Shown here in pieces: positions 34,325 to 42,835 of a stretch of 57,170 nt of DNA. A program made the translations under genes and the position numbers. A model generated the notes under the pieces. The model saw only the letters and a program-made list of their open reading frames with translations. It searched no databases and was not told where the DNA came from. Source of the stretch: CAG-877 sp045627525 (GTDB lineage: Bacteria > Bacillota_I > Bacilli_A > RF39 > UBA660); NCBI GenBank assembly GCA_045627525.1, contig JAZQNW010000015.1, positions 1 to 57,170 on the forward strand, read 5' to 3'. How positions within the stretch are numbered: position 1 is the stretch's first letter; each line of letters begins with the position of its first letter.

Positions 34325-36514
34325 ATGAGTATATTCATTAAGGGAAATTATCGTAAAAGTATTTATCAAAATGGTAGTGGCTATAATATTGGTATCTTCA
34401 AAGTGATAGATACCAATGATGAAAAACTATTAGATTATATTGATAGAACGATTACTTTTACAGGATATTTTCATGAACTTAATGAAACAGATACTTATCT
34501 TTTTTATGGTCAAATAGTTAATCATCCAAAATATGGTGAACAATTTCAAGTAGAAAGCTATGAACGCTGTAAACCAGAAGAAAAAGATGCTATTGTCGAT
34601 TTTCTAACAGGAGGACTATTCAAAGGAATAGGAGAAAAGAAAGCTAAAAAAATAGTCGAAGTATTAGGCAAAGATACTTTAAAAATAATCTTAGAAAATC
34701 CAGAAAATTTAATATTAATTCCAGGAATAACTAAAAGTAATATAAACACATTACATAATAAATTAAAGGAATATGAATCAAGCTATGAAACAATACTTTA
34801 TTTAACAAATATAGGATTTAATACTAAAGATTCAATGATTATATATAACTATTACAAAAATAAAACAATAGATACTATAGAAAAAGACATATATAAACTT
34901 ATAAAAGATATTTATGGATTAACATTTAAAAAGATAGATTTAATAGCTCTAAATAAAGGCATAGAAAAAGATAATATAATACGTATTAAAGCCTCAATAA
35001 TTTATATCATGAACGAAATAAGTAATACATATGGACATAGTTATTACTATGAAGAAGAACTTTATAACTTTCTACCACGAGTACTACAAGTTAATATATC
35101 AGATGAACTATTTATTAAGGCCTTAAAAGAATTAGAAAATGACTTAGAAATAATAAAAAGAGATGAAAAATACTATTTAAAAGAAATGTATGAATCAGAA
35201 ACCTTAATAACTAAAAGATTCAGATTATTAGCCAAAAATACTGGTAATAATATAAAAGATAAAAATTTAGCACTAGAGTCATTAGAAGGATTTTTTGAAA
35301 TTAATTATAATGAATTGCAAAAAGAAGCAATAATAAAAAGTTATGAGCATGACTTTTTAATAATTACAGGTGGCCCTGGAACAGGAAAAACAACAATTAT
35401 GAAAGGAATAACAGAATTATATCGTTTACAAAATAAATATTCCTACGAAAAATTAATGGATAAAGTAGCCTTATTAGCTCCAACTGGAAGAGCCGCAAAA
35501 AGAATGAGTGAGACAACTATGTTAAAGGCATCTACTATTCATCGCTTTTTAAGATGGCAGAAAGAAACTAATAAATTTCAAGTTAATGAGTATAATAAAA
35601 GCAAAGTAGAAATGGTTATAATAGATGAAGCTAGTATGATTGATACTTATTTATTAGCTAATTTATTAAAAGGTCTATCGGTTAATTGTAAAATTATATT
35701 AGTTGGTGATGATCATCAATTGCCAAGTGTGGGTCCAGGTCAAATATTAAGAGATTTAATAACTAGTGGCGAATTACCAACTATAAAATTAACAGAATTA
35801 TATCGTCAGGGAAAGGATTCTAATATTTTATCCCTAGCTTATGATATTAGAAAAGGAAACATAAATAAAGAAATATTTAATGTAGAGGAAGATCTAACAT
35901 TCATTGAATGTAATAATTCAAATGTAATACCGAATATTATGGAAATAGCTAACACATATAAGGATCTATCATATAAGGAATTTCAAATACTTGCTCCTAT
36001 GTATAAAACATTAATAGGAATAGATGAAATAAATAAAAATATTCAATTAATATTTAATCCTAAAGATAAACAAAAAGAAATTAGAGTAGGAGAAGTAATT
36101 TTTCGAGAAGGGGATAAAGTTATACAATTAACTAATATGCCTGAAGAAAATGTTTATAATGGTGATATTGGTATTATTGAAAAAATAGTAACTGGTTCTA
36201 AAAAAGAAATTCATATTGATTTTGATGGTAATTTAGTAAAATATACAGCAAGTAATTTTAATAATTTTAGATTAGCTTATGCTATATCAATTCACAAATC
36301 TCAAGGTAGTGAATTTGATGTTGTAATTATTCCATTAGTAAAAAATTATAATAAAATGTTATATCGTAAATTAATATATACTGCTGTAACTAGAAGTAAG
36401 AAAAAATTATATCTAATAGGTGATATAGAAGCTTTAGAAATTGCCGTTTCAAATATCCAAGATGATATAAGAAGAACTACAATAAAAGATTTTTTAATTA
36501 ATGGTATAAAATAA
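34325..36514 (+). CDS. recD2: RecD2 (RecD-like) ATP-dependent DNA helicase
   Basis: RecD2 is a 5'-3' SF1B helicase acting in repair and replication-fork restart without RecBC. An N-terminal OB-like and helix-hairpin-helix region includes GLFKGIGEKKAKKIVE and LILIPGITKS. The helicase core has Walker A GGPGTGKTT (about residues 347-355), LLAPTGRAAKRM, VIIDEASMID, VGDDHQLPSVGPG, ELYRQ, and YAISIHKSQGSEFDVV near the end. The 729 residues match RecD2 and not the short RecD of RecBCD. AGGAG precedes the ATG. Confidence 0.95.
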   Translation: MSIFIKGNYRKSIYQNGSGYNIGIFKVIDTNDEKLLDYIDRTITFTGYFHELNETDTYLFYGQIVNHPKYGEQFQVESYERCKPEEKDAIVDFLTGGLFKGIGEKKAKKIVEVLGKDTLKIILENPENLILIPGITKSNINTLHNKLKEYESSYETILYLTNIGFNTKDSMIIYNYYKNKTIDTIEKDIYKLIKDIYGLTFKKIDLIALNKGIEKDNIIRIKASIIYIMNEISNTYGHSYYYEEELYNFLPRVLQVNISDELFIKALKELENDLEIIKRDEKYYLKEMYESETLITKRFRLLAKNTGNNIKDKNLALESLEGFFEINYNELQKEAIIKSYEHDFLIITGGPGTGKTTIMKGITELYRLQNKYSYEKLMDKVALLAPTGRAAKRMSETTMLKASTIHRFLRWQKETNKFQVNEYNKSKVEMVIIDEASMIDTYLLANLLKGLSVNCKIILVGDDHQLPSVGPGQILRDLITSGELPTIKLTELYRQGKDSNILSLAYDIRKGNINKEIFNVEEDLTFIECNNSNVIPNIMEIANTYKDLSYKEFQILAPMYKTLIGIDEINKNIQLIFNPKDKQKEIRVGEVIFREGDKVIQLTNMPEENVYNGDIGIIEKIVTGSKKEIHIDFDGNLVKYTASNFNNFRLAYAISIHKSQGSEFDVVIIPLVKNYNKMLYRKLIYTAVTRSKKKLYLIGDIEALEIAVSNIQDDIRRTTIKDFLINGIK

Positions 36515-36548
36515 AAATAAATTTCCATAATATAACTGAGGTGATATT

Positions 36549-36704
36549 ATGAAAAAAGTAGTAATTATATCAATATTAGGAGGATTAGGAGCAGCAGGTT
36601 ATATGTATATGAAAAACAATCCTAATGCTGTATCTAATATGAAGAGCATGGTCAAAAATATGGCCAAAAAAACATATGATAAATTGGAAGATATGGATAT
36701 GTAA
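36549..36704 (+). CDS. 51-residue membrane peptide (DUF3918/YrzQ-like?)
   Basis: A short gene with a clear ribosome site (GAGGTGAT before ATG 36549) and an immediate terminator. The product starts MKKVVIISILGGLGAAGYMY, a single membrane helix with a small-residue face (GGLGAAG). A basic, methionine-rich helix follows, and the end is acidic (DKLEDMDM). The arrangement resembles the tiny YrzQ/DUF3918 proteins of Bacillota, but the match is weak. It follows recD2 by 34 bases and may share its transcript. Confidence 0.7.
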   Translation: MKKVVIISILGGLGAAGYMYMKNNPNAVSNMKSMVKNMAKKTYDKLEDMDM

Positions 36705-36729
36705 AACCTACTAAAAAAGTAGGTTTTTT
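36703..36729 (+). terminator. Terminator after the 51-residue gene
   Basis: AAAACCTAC (36703-36711) pairs with GTAGGTTTT (36719-36727) with a TAAAAAA loop and T run. Confidence 0.9.
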
Positions 36730-36773
36730 CTTTTTATATCAACGAGAAAAATGTAAAAATAAGTAAACAAATG

Positions 36774-36802
36774 TTGAAAATGATTATTTATTTAGATATA
36801 AT
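36774..36802 (+). promoter_or_regulatory. Promoter of parE-parC
   Basis: TTGAAA (36774-36779), 17 bases, TATAAT (36797-36802). Confidence 0.85.
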
Positions 36803-36835
36803 AATTAATGACAAAAATATTAGGAGTGATAAATA

Positions 36836-38740
36836 ATGGCTTTAAAATACGATGACTCATCAATTAAAATTTTAGAAGGTTTAGATGCCGTAAGAAAAAG
36901 ACCAGGTATGTATATTGGTTCAACTGACAAAAGAGGCTTACATCACCTAGTTTGGGAAATAGTTGATAATTCTATCGATGAAGCCATTAACGGTTTTGGA
37001 GATAATATCAAAATAACCATTCATAAAGATAAATCAGTTAGCGTTGAAGACCATGGACGTGGCTTACCAACTGGTATGCATGCATCAGGTAAATCGACTC
37101 CAGAAGTAATTTTCACAGTATTACACGCTGGAGGTAAATTTGAAAGTGACGGATATAAAGTTTCTGGAGGTTTACATGGTGTTGGTTCCAGTGTTGTTAA
37201 TGCCTTATCAAAATGGTTAGAAGTAAATATAAAAAGAGATAAAGAAGAATATCATATAAGTTTTGAAAATGGTGGTCATGTTAAAACACCACTAAAAAAG
37301 ATAGGCCCAGCCAAAGGAACTGGAACTACCGTTAGATTCTTACCAGATGATGAAATATTTTCTACAACCAATTTTTCATATACAACTATTTGTGAAAGAA
37401 TGCAAGAAAGCGCATTTTTGCTTAAAGGTATAACAATAGAAGTAGTAGATGAAGAAGACGAAAGAGATATAAAGTATTGCTATGAACGTGGTATAGAAGA
37501 ATTTGTTGAAGACTTAAACAAAGAACAAAAGACTTTACACAAAGTACTATCATTAAATGGAACAAAAGACAAAATAGAAGTAGAAATAGCAATGCAATAT
37601 ACAGATACTTATAGTGAGAATATTGTTAGTTTTGTTAATAATGTCAAAACAATAGATGGCGGATCACATGAAGTAGGATTTAAAACAGCTTTAACAAAAG
37701 TTTTTAATGACTATGCTAAGACAAATGGATTTGTAAAAGGAAAAGATAAAGCTTTTGAAGGTAGCGATGTTCGTGAAGGCTTAACTGCTGTAATTAGCTT
37801 AAAAATACCAGAAGCTATATTGCAATTTGAAGGTCAAACTAAAGGAAAATTAGGAACTCCTCAAGCAAAGTCTGCTGTAGAAACAATTGTTACTGAGCAA
37901 ATAAGAGTTTTCTTAGAAGAAAACAAATCCATAGCAACAGATATTATTAATAAGAGTTTAAAAAGTAAAATAGCAAGAGAAGCCGCAAGAAAAGCTCGTG
38001 AAGAAGCAAGAAAAGGAACTAATAAGAAAAAGGAAGAACGATCATTATCAGGAAAATTAGCTCCTGCTCAAAGTAAAGACAAAGATAAAAAAGAATTATT
38101 CCTAGTCGAGGGTGATTCTGCAGGTGGTTCTGCAAAACAGGGCCGTGATAGAAAATATCAAGCAATTTTACCTTTACGTGGTAAAGTATTAAATACAGAA
38201 AAAACAAAAGAAGAAGATATATTAAAAAATGAAGAAATAAATACTATGATCTATACAATCGGTGCAGGTTATGGCGCTAATTTTGATATTAAAGATTGCG
38301 AATACTCAAAAGTCATAATCATGTCTGATGCCGATGAAGATGGTGGACATATTCAGTGTTTATTATTAACATTCTTCTATCGTTATATGAAACCTTTAAT
38401 AGAAGATGGAAGATTATTTGTGGCATTACCACCATTATTTAAAATTCAAAGTGGTAAAAACATTGAATATGCATATACAATAGAAGAAATGCAAGAAAAA
38501 GCAAAAGGAAAAAAATGTGAAATTCAAAGATATAAAGGTCTTGGTGAAATGAATGCAGATCAACTTTGTGAAACAACAATGAAACCAGGAAGCAGAACGT
38601 TAATAAGAGTAAATATAGAAGATGCTCAATTAGCAGAAAAACGTGTTTCTATTTTAATGGGGGATGATGTTCCACCACGTAAAGAATGGATTGAAGAAAA
38701 CGTAGAATTTTCACTTGAAGATGATTATAAAATTAATTAA
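36836..38740 (+). CDS. parE: DNA topoisomerase IV subunit B
   Basis: ParE is the ATPase subunit of topoisomerase IV, which decatenates sister chromosomes. The GHKL ATPase motifs VDNSIDEA, DHGRGLPTG and SGGLHGVGSSVVNALS are present, as is the TOPRIM segment VEGDSAGGSAKQGRDR followed by SDADEDGGHI. SGKLAPAQSK before the VEGDSAGG box is the ParE form (GyrB has a Cys-rich or DC version here), and the partner is ParC-like. Length (634) is typical. AGGAGTGAT precedes the ATG. Confidence 0.92.
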   Translation: MALKYDDSSIKILEGLDAVRKRPGMYIGSTDKRGLHHLVWEIVDNSIDEAINGFGDNIKITIHKDKSVSVEDHGRGLPTGMHASGKSTPEVIFTVLHAGGKFESDGYKVSGGLHGVGSSVVNALSKWLEVNIKRDKEEYHISFENGGHVKTPLKKIGPAKGTGTTVRFLPDDEIFSTTNFSYTTICERMQESAFLLKGITIEVVDEEDERDIKYCYERGIEEFVEDLNKEQKTLHKVLSLNGTKDKIEVEIAMQYTDTYSENIVSFVNNVKTIDGGSHEVGFKTALTKVFNDYAKTNGFVKGKDKAFEGSDVREGLTAVISLKIPEAILQFEGQTKGKLGTPQAKSAVETIVTEQIRVFLEENKSIATDIINKSLKSKIAREAARKAREEARKGTNKKKEERSLSGKLAPAQSKDKDKKELFLVEGDSAGGSAKQGRDRKYQAILPLRGKVLNTEKTKEEDILKNEEINTMIYTIGAGYGANFDIKDCEYSKVIIMSDADEDGGHIQCLLLTFFYRYMKPLIEDGRLFVALPPLFKIQSGKNIEYAYTIEEMQEKAKGKKCEIQRYKGLGEMNADQLCETTMKPGSRTLIRVNIEDAQLAEKRVSILMGDDVPPRKEWIEENVEFSLEDDYKIN

Positions 38741-38760
38741 AAAAATAAGTAGGTGTTAGT

Positions 38761-41316
38761 ATGGCGAAAAAAGCTGAAACAGAAAAAATTATTGAAAAAA
38801 TCTTTGACTATACTCTTGAAGATATAATGGGTGAACGATTTGGAAGCTATTCAAAATATATTATTCAAGATCGTGCAATTCCAGATGCAAGAGATGGACT
38901 AAAACCGGTACAACGCCGTATTATATACTCCATGTATAAAGAAAAAAACACCTACGACCGTGGGTATCGAAAAAGTGCAAAGACTGTTGGGGATGTAATA
39001 GGTAATTACCATCCACATGGAGATAGTTCAATATATGATGCCATGGTACGTATGTCTCAACCATGGAAGACTAGATTACCATATATTGATATGCATGGTA
39101 ACAATGGATCAATTGATGGCGATAGTCCTGCCGCTTATCGTTATACTGAAGCAAGACTTTCAAAAATAAGTAACGAAATGATTAGGGATATAGATAAGAA
39201 TACAGTTGAATTTGCTCCTAACTTTGATGATACAACTGTAGAACCAACTGTGTTACCAGCAAGATTTCCAGCACTACTAGTATATGGCGCACAAGGAATT
39301 TCTGCTGGGTATGCAACAAATATCCCCCCACATAATTTGACTGAAATAATTAATGCTACTATATATAGAATAGATCATCCAAAATCAACATTAGAAGACT
39401 TAATGCAATATGTAAAAGGACCAGATTTCCCTACTGGAGCCATAGTAGAAGGAATAGAAGGTATAAAAGATGCCTATAAAACCGGCCGTGGAAAGATTAA
39501 CATAAAAAGTAAATATGTTATAGAAGAAGATAAATCAAAAACATCAATCATTATTACTGAAATTCCATTTGAAACAAATAAAGCTCTTTTAGTTAAAAAA
39601 ATTGATGATATTAGAATTGATAAAAAAATAGAAGGAATTGTTGAAGTTCGTGATGAATCAGCAGCTGATATTAGAATAGTTATTGATTTAAAGAAAAACG
39701 CTAATAAAGAATTAATAATCAATTATTTACTAAAAAATACAGATATGCAAATAAGTTATAACTTCAATATGGTTTCAATAGTAAATAGAAGACCAAAATT
39801 ATTAGGTTTAGAATCAGCACTTGATGCATTTATATCTCACCAAAGAGATGTCGTAAAAAGAAGAACTGAATTTGATTTAGCTCACGCAAAGGCAAGGTAT
39901 CATATTGTAGAAGGATTAATTAAATGTATCTCTATATTAGATGAAGTAATTAGAGTAATTAGAGCATCTAAAAATAAACAAGATGCTAAAAATAATTTAG
40001 TAAAAGAATTTGAATTTACTGAAGAGCAAGCAGAAGCAATAGTAATATTACAATTATATAGATTAACAAATACAGACGTAGTTGCCCTAGAAAATGAAAA
40101 AGAATCACTAGAAAAAATAATTAACGGTTTAACTGCCATTTTAGGTAGCGACGATGTTTTAAAATCAGTAATGAAAAAAGATTTACGCGCTGTAAGAGAT
40201 GAATATGAAACACCTCGTATAACTGAAATAAGAGAAGAAATAACAGAAATAAAAATAGATACTACAGCAATGATACCAAAAGAAGATGTAGTGGTTGTAG
40301 TAACTAAAGATGGATATTTAAAACGTACATCATTTAGAAGTTACTCTGCATCTAACATGGAAGATATAACAATAAAAGAAAATGATTATATTTTAGGTAT
40401 TTATGAGATGAATACACTAGATACACTATTATTATTTACAAGTGGTGGTAATTATCTACATATACCAGTTCATATTATTCCAGACTTAAAATGGAAAGAT
40501 ATGCCTAAACATGTAAGTAATATAATAGAAATGCAATCAGAAGAATCAATTGTATCTTCTATTCCAGCATATGGATTTGATTCAGAGAAAAATGTAATTA
40601 TATCAACAAAAAATGGTATGATTAAACGTTCAAAATTAAAAGAATTCAAACTACAAAGATATTCAAAGGCAACTAGCTGCATGAAATTAAAAGAAAATGA
40701 TGAAGTAATAAGTGCAATTCTAGAAAACAATAAATATCTTTTCCTAACAACAGATTCTGGATATGGATTAAGTTTTAAAACAGAAGAAGTACCATTAGTA
40801 GGAGTTAAAGCAGCAGGAGTTAAAGCTATAAAGCTAAAAGATGATATTCTAGTATCTGTCAATGACTATGATTTAGAAAAAGATGAATTTATAGCAATTA
40901 TTACTGACAAAGGTACAGGTAAACGTATTAGATTAAATGAATTTGAAATATCAAGTCGTACTAGAAGAGGATTACAAGTAATTAGAGAAATAAAGACAAA
41001 TCCTTATAAGATATTAAAAACGTTTATTACTGATAACAAAAACTATTTAGGTTTAAAAAATAGTGAAATAATAACTATAAAAATGACAGAATTACCAATA
41101 AGTGATCGACACTCTACAGGTAGTCAAATAAGTAAACATCAACCACAAGATGCATTTATAATAGCAGGATTAACTAAAAATACAAAAGAGCAAGTGCTTT
41201 TAGTACCAGAAGATCAAGTGGTAGAAAAAGAGGAAAAGAAACCTCCTAAAAAAGAAAAAATTTCGCTAAAAGAAATAGACGATCGTCTAATGACTATAGA
41301 TGATTTCCTAAATTAG
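38761..41316 (+). CDS. parC: DNA topoisomerase IV subunit A
   Basis: ParC is the DNA-cleaving subunit of topoisomerase IV. The 5Y-CAP region has DRAIPDARDGLKPVQRRI and the quinolone-determining stretch YHPHGDSSIYDAMVRMSQ. The catalytic Tyr is in AAYRYTEARL, and NIPPHNLTE closes the conserved block. The C-terminal beta-propeller begins near residue 500. No GyrA-box (Q-R-R-G-G-K-G) is seen, which supports ParC. At the usual ParC resistance positions there is Ser (80-equivalent) and Asp (84-equivalent). It starts 20 bases after parE with AGTAGGTG. Confidence 0.93.
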   Translation: MAKKAETEKIIEKIFDYTLEDIMGERFGSYSKYIIQDRAIPDARDGLKPVQRRIIYSMYKEKNTYDRGYRKSAKTVGDVIGNYHPHGDSSIYDAMVRMSQPWKTRLPYIDMHGNNGSIDGDSPAAYRYTEARLSKISNEMIRDIDKNTVEFAPNFDDTTVEPTVLPARFPALLVYGAQGISAGYATNIPPHNLTEIINATIYRIDHPKSTLEDLMQYVKGPDFPTGAIVEGIEGIKDAYKTGRGKINIKSKYVIEEDKSKTSIIITEIPFETNKALLVKKIDDIRIDKKIEGIVEVRDESAADIRIVIDLKKNANKELIINYLLKNTDMQISYNFNMVSIVNRRPKLLGLESALDAFISHQRDVVKRRTEFDLAHAKARYHIVEGLIKCISILDEVIRVIRASKNKQDAKNNLVKEFEFTEEQAEAIVILQLYRLTNTDVVALENEKESLEKIINGLTAILGSDDVLKSVMKKDLRAVRDEYETPRITEIREEITEIKIDTTAMIPKEDVVVVVTKDGYLKRTSFRSYSASNMEDITIKENDYILGIYEMNTLDTLLLFTSGGNYLHIPVHIIPDLKWKDMPKHVSNIIEMQSEESIVSSIPAYGFDSEKNVIISTKNGMIKRSKLKEFKLQRYSKATSCMKLKENDEVISAILENNKYLFLTTDSGYGLSFKTEEVPLVGVKAAGVKAIKLKDDILVSVNDYDLEKDEFIAIITDKGTGKRIRLNEFEISSRTRRGLQVIREIKTNPYKILKTFITDNKNYLGLKNSEIITIKMTELPISDRHSTGSQISKHQPQDAFIIAGLTKNTKEQVLLVPEDQVVEKEEKKPPKKEKISLKEIDDRLMTIDDFLN

Positions 41317-41320
41317 AAAT

Positions 41321-41346
41321 AAAAGAAGAAGAAATTCTTCTTTTTT
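41321..41346 (+). terminator. Terminator of parE-parC
   Basis: AAGAAGAA-GAAA-TTCTTCTT (41323-41342) with a T run; GNRA-type loop. Confidence 0.88.
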
Positions 41347-41379
41347 ACTTTTTTAGACATAAAATATAATGGTGATAAT

Positions 41380-41724
41380 ATGTCAAAAGAAACATTTAAA
41401 ATATTTGCTAAAGATCATCCTGAGTTAGCAAAAGCAGTTTTAAATAATAACGCTTCATGGCAAAAATTTTATGAAATCTTTGAAATTTACGGTGAAAACA
41501 GTAATGTTTGGGATAGTTATATTAAAAAAAATATAAAAGAAACCACCACATCATTTAAAGACTTATTTAATACAATGAGAAATATTGATTTAGATTCAGT
41601 TCAAAAAGGAGTTGACAATCTTCAAAAAACTATTGGACTTCTCCAAGATATAGGAATAGGAAATACTCAAACAAAGTTGCCTAATTATGAATCACGCCCA
41701 ATGTATAAATATTTTGAGGATTAA
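41380..41724 (+). CDS. ylbD: YlbD-like (spore-coat family) protein
   Basis: A 114-residue protein resembling the YlbD coat-protein family: ETFKIFAKDHPELAKAVLNN, then WQKFYEIFEIYGE and WDSY, then a helical tail with QKGVDNLQKTIGLLQD. Its place directly before ylbE-, ylbF- and rsmD-like genes is the same as in Bacillus, which strengthens the call. The protein is annotated as coat-associated in sporulators; no sporulation genes are otherwise evident here, so the role may differ. GGTGAT precedes the ATG, and a TATAAT lies at 41365-41370, very close to the start. Confidence 0.72.
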   Translation: MSKETFKIFAKDHPELAKAVLNNNASWQKFYEIFEIYGENSNVWDSYIKKNIKETTTSFKDLFNTMRNIDLDSVQKGVDNLQKTIGLLQDIGIGNTQTKLPNYESRPMYKYFED

Positions 41725-41726
41725 TT

Positions 41727-41948
41727 ATGGACCTATACACTATAAATTATATAAAAAACAATCCACTAATATATAACTATTTAAGAGAAAATTCTGAATG
41801 GTATAAGTATTTAAATAGAAGTAGTAATTATATAAAAGAGATAGAAAAAGAAGCTAAAAAGTATTATAAAAAAACACCAGAAGACAAAATAGAAAGCATA
41901 ACAAATAGTATAAGTTTAATATCAAATTTTATAGATGTATTAAAATAA
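41727..41948 (+). CDS. ylbE: YlbE-like small protein
   Basis: A 73-residue protein matching the YlbE pattern: INYIKNNPLIYNYLRENSEWYKYL, then a Ser/Arg turn, then EIEKEAKKYYKKTPEDKIES and a hydrophobic C-terminal helix. The W-Y-x-x-L-x-R core is the recognisable part. Starts 2 bases after the ylbD stop with GAGGAT upstream. Function unknown in the family. Confidence 0.7.
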   Translation: MDLYTINYIKNNPLIYNYLRENSEWYKYLNRSSNYIKEIEKEAKKYYKKTPEDKIESITNSISLISNFIDVLK

Positions 41949-41969
41949 AAAATATGATAAAATAATAAT

Positions 41970-42254
41970 ATGGAAGAATTATTTAATAAAATAGATGATA
42001 TAAAAGATGAATTAGACAAAACTGAAGAAGTAATAAAAATAAGAGAATTAATTAATAAAATTTATCAAGATAAAGAATTAGTTTCATTAATTAATGATTA
42101 TAATAATACTAGAAAGGACAGCATCAAAGAAAAAATATATAATAATGAATTATATAATAATTATAAAAAGGCAGAAACAGACTTAAATATATTGATATTA
42201 AAAATAAATCAAAAATTAAAAAAAATTAGTGATAGAGGTAGTTGTAATTTATGA
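41970..42254 (+). CDS. ylbF: YlbF/YmcA-family protein
   Basis: A 94-residue, all-helical acidic/basic protein resembling the Com_YlbF family (VIKIRELINKIYQDKELVSL, then a helical middle and LKINQKLKKI). In Bacillus YlbF joins YmcA and YaaT in the Y-complex that directs RNase Y processing. The protein is shorter than YlbF of B. subtilis (about 150). No ribosome site precedes ATG 41970; a TGA-TAAAAT (41955-41963) sits where a promoter for a leaderless mRNA would be. The stop overlaps the rsmD start (ATGA). Confidence 0.65.
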   Translation: MEELFNKIDDIKDELDKTEEVIKIRELINKIYQDKELVSLINDYNNTRKDSIKEKIYNNELYNNYKKAETDLNILILKINQKLKKISDRGSCNL

Positions 42255-42790
42255 AAATTATAAGTGGAATATATAAAGGTAGAAATTTAATAGGGTATGA
42301 TATAAATGGAACTAGACCTACAATGGAGAGAGTAAAAGAAAGTTTATTCGCAACTATTCAAGATTATATAAATGAAAGCATTGTATTAGATCTTTTTTCA
42401 GGGAGCGGTAATTTAGGTATAGAAGCCTTAAGTCAAGGGGCTAAAGAAGCTTATGTTGTAGACAACAATAGAATAGCTTGTGAGACAATTAAAAAAAATA
42501 TAAAAGAAATAGGTGTAAAAGATTGTCAAGTTATAAAAGCTGACTATAAAGAAGCTTTAACTATATTTAAAAATGAAAAAACAAAATTTGATTTAATTTT
42601 TTTAGATCCTCCGTATAATACCGATTATATTGAAAAAAGTATTGAATTAATAACTAAATATAATCTATTAAAAGAAAATGGATTAATCATATGTGAAAGT
42701 AACAATATAGATAAAATAATATACCCTAATAATTATACTGAATTAAAAAATAAAAAATATGGTGATAAATGGATAGTTATCTTAAAATAA
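42251..42790 (+). CDS. rsmD: 16S rRNA (guanine-966-N2)-methyltransferase
   Basis: RsmD methylates G966 of 16S rRNA in the assembling small subunit. The SAM motif I VLDLFSGSGNLGIEAL (about residues 43-58) and the catalytic FLDPPYN motif are visible, with the N-terminal family start MKIISGIYKGRNL and TRPTMERVKESLF. Length 179. The ATGA overlap with the YlbF-like gene suggests coupled translation. This is the ylbH position of Bacillus. Confidence 0.94.
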   Translation: MKIISGIYKGRNLIGYDINGTRPTMERVKESLFATIQDYINESIVLDLFSGSGNLGIEALSQGAKEAYVVDNNRIACETIKKNIKEIGVKDCQVIKADYKEALTIFKNEKTKFDLIFLDPPYNTDYIEKSIELITKYNLLKENGLIICESNNIDKIIYPNNYTELKNKKYGDKWIVILK

Positions 42791-42835
42791 ATGTGATAAA
42801 ATAAATAGTAGAATGAAAGATAGTTGGTGAGTATG

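Noticed and set aside
36836..41316. gyrB-gyrA instead of parE-parC
   Set aside because: LAPAQ before the VEGDSAGG box, the ParC-type HGNNGSIDGD region and absence of a GyrA box favour topoisomerase IV.
41365..41380. Leaderless start for the YlbD-like gene from TATAAT 41365-41370
   Set aside because: A normal GGTGAT site lies before the ATG, so an upstream promoter or read-through is more likely than a leaderless mRNA.
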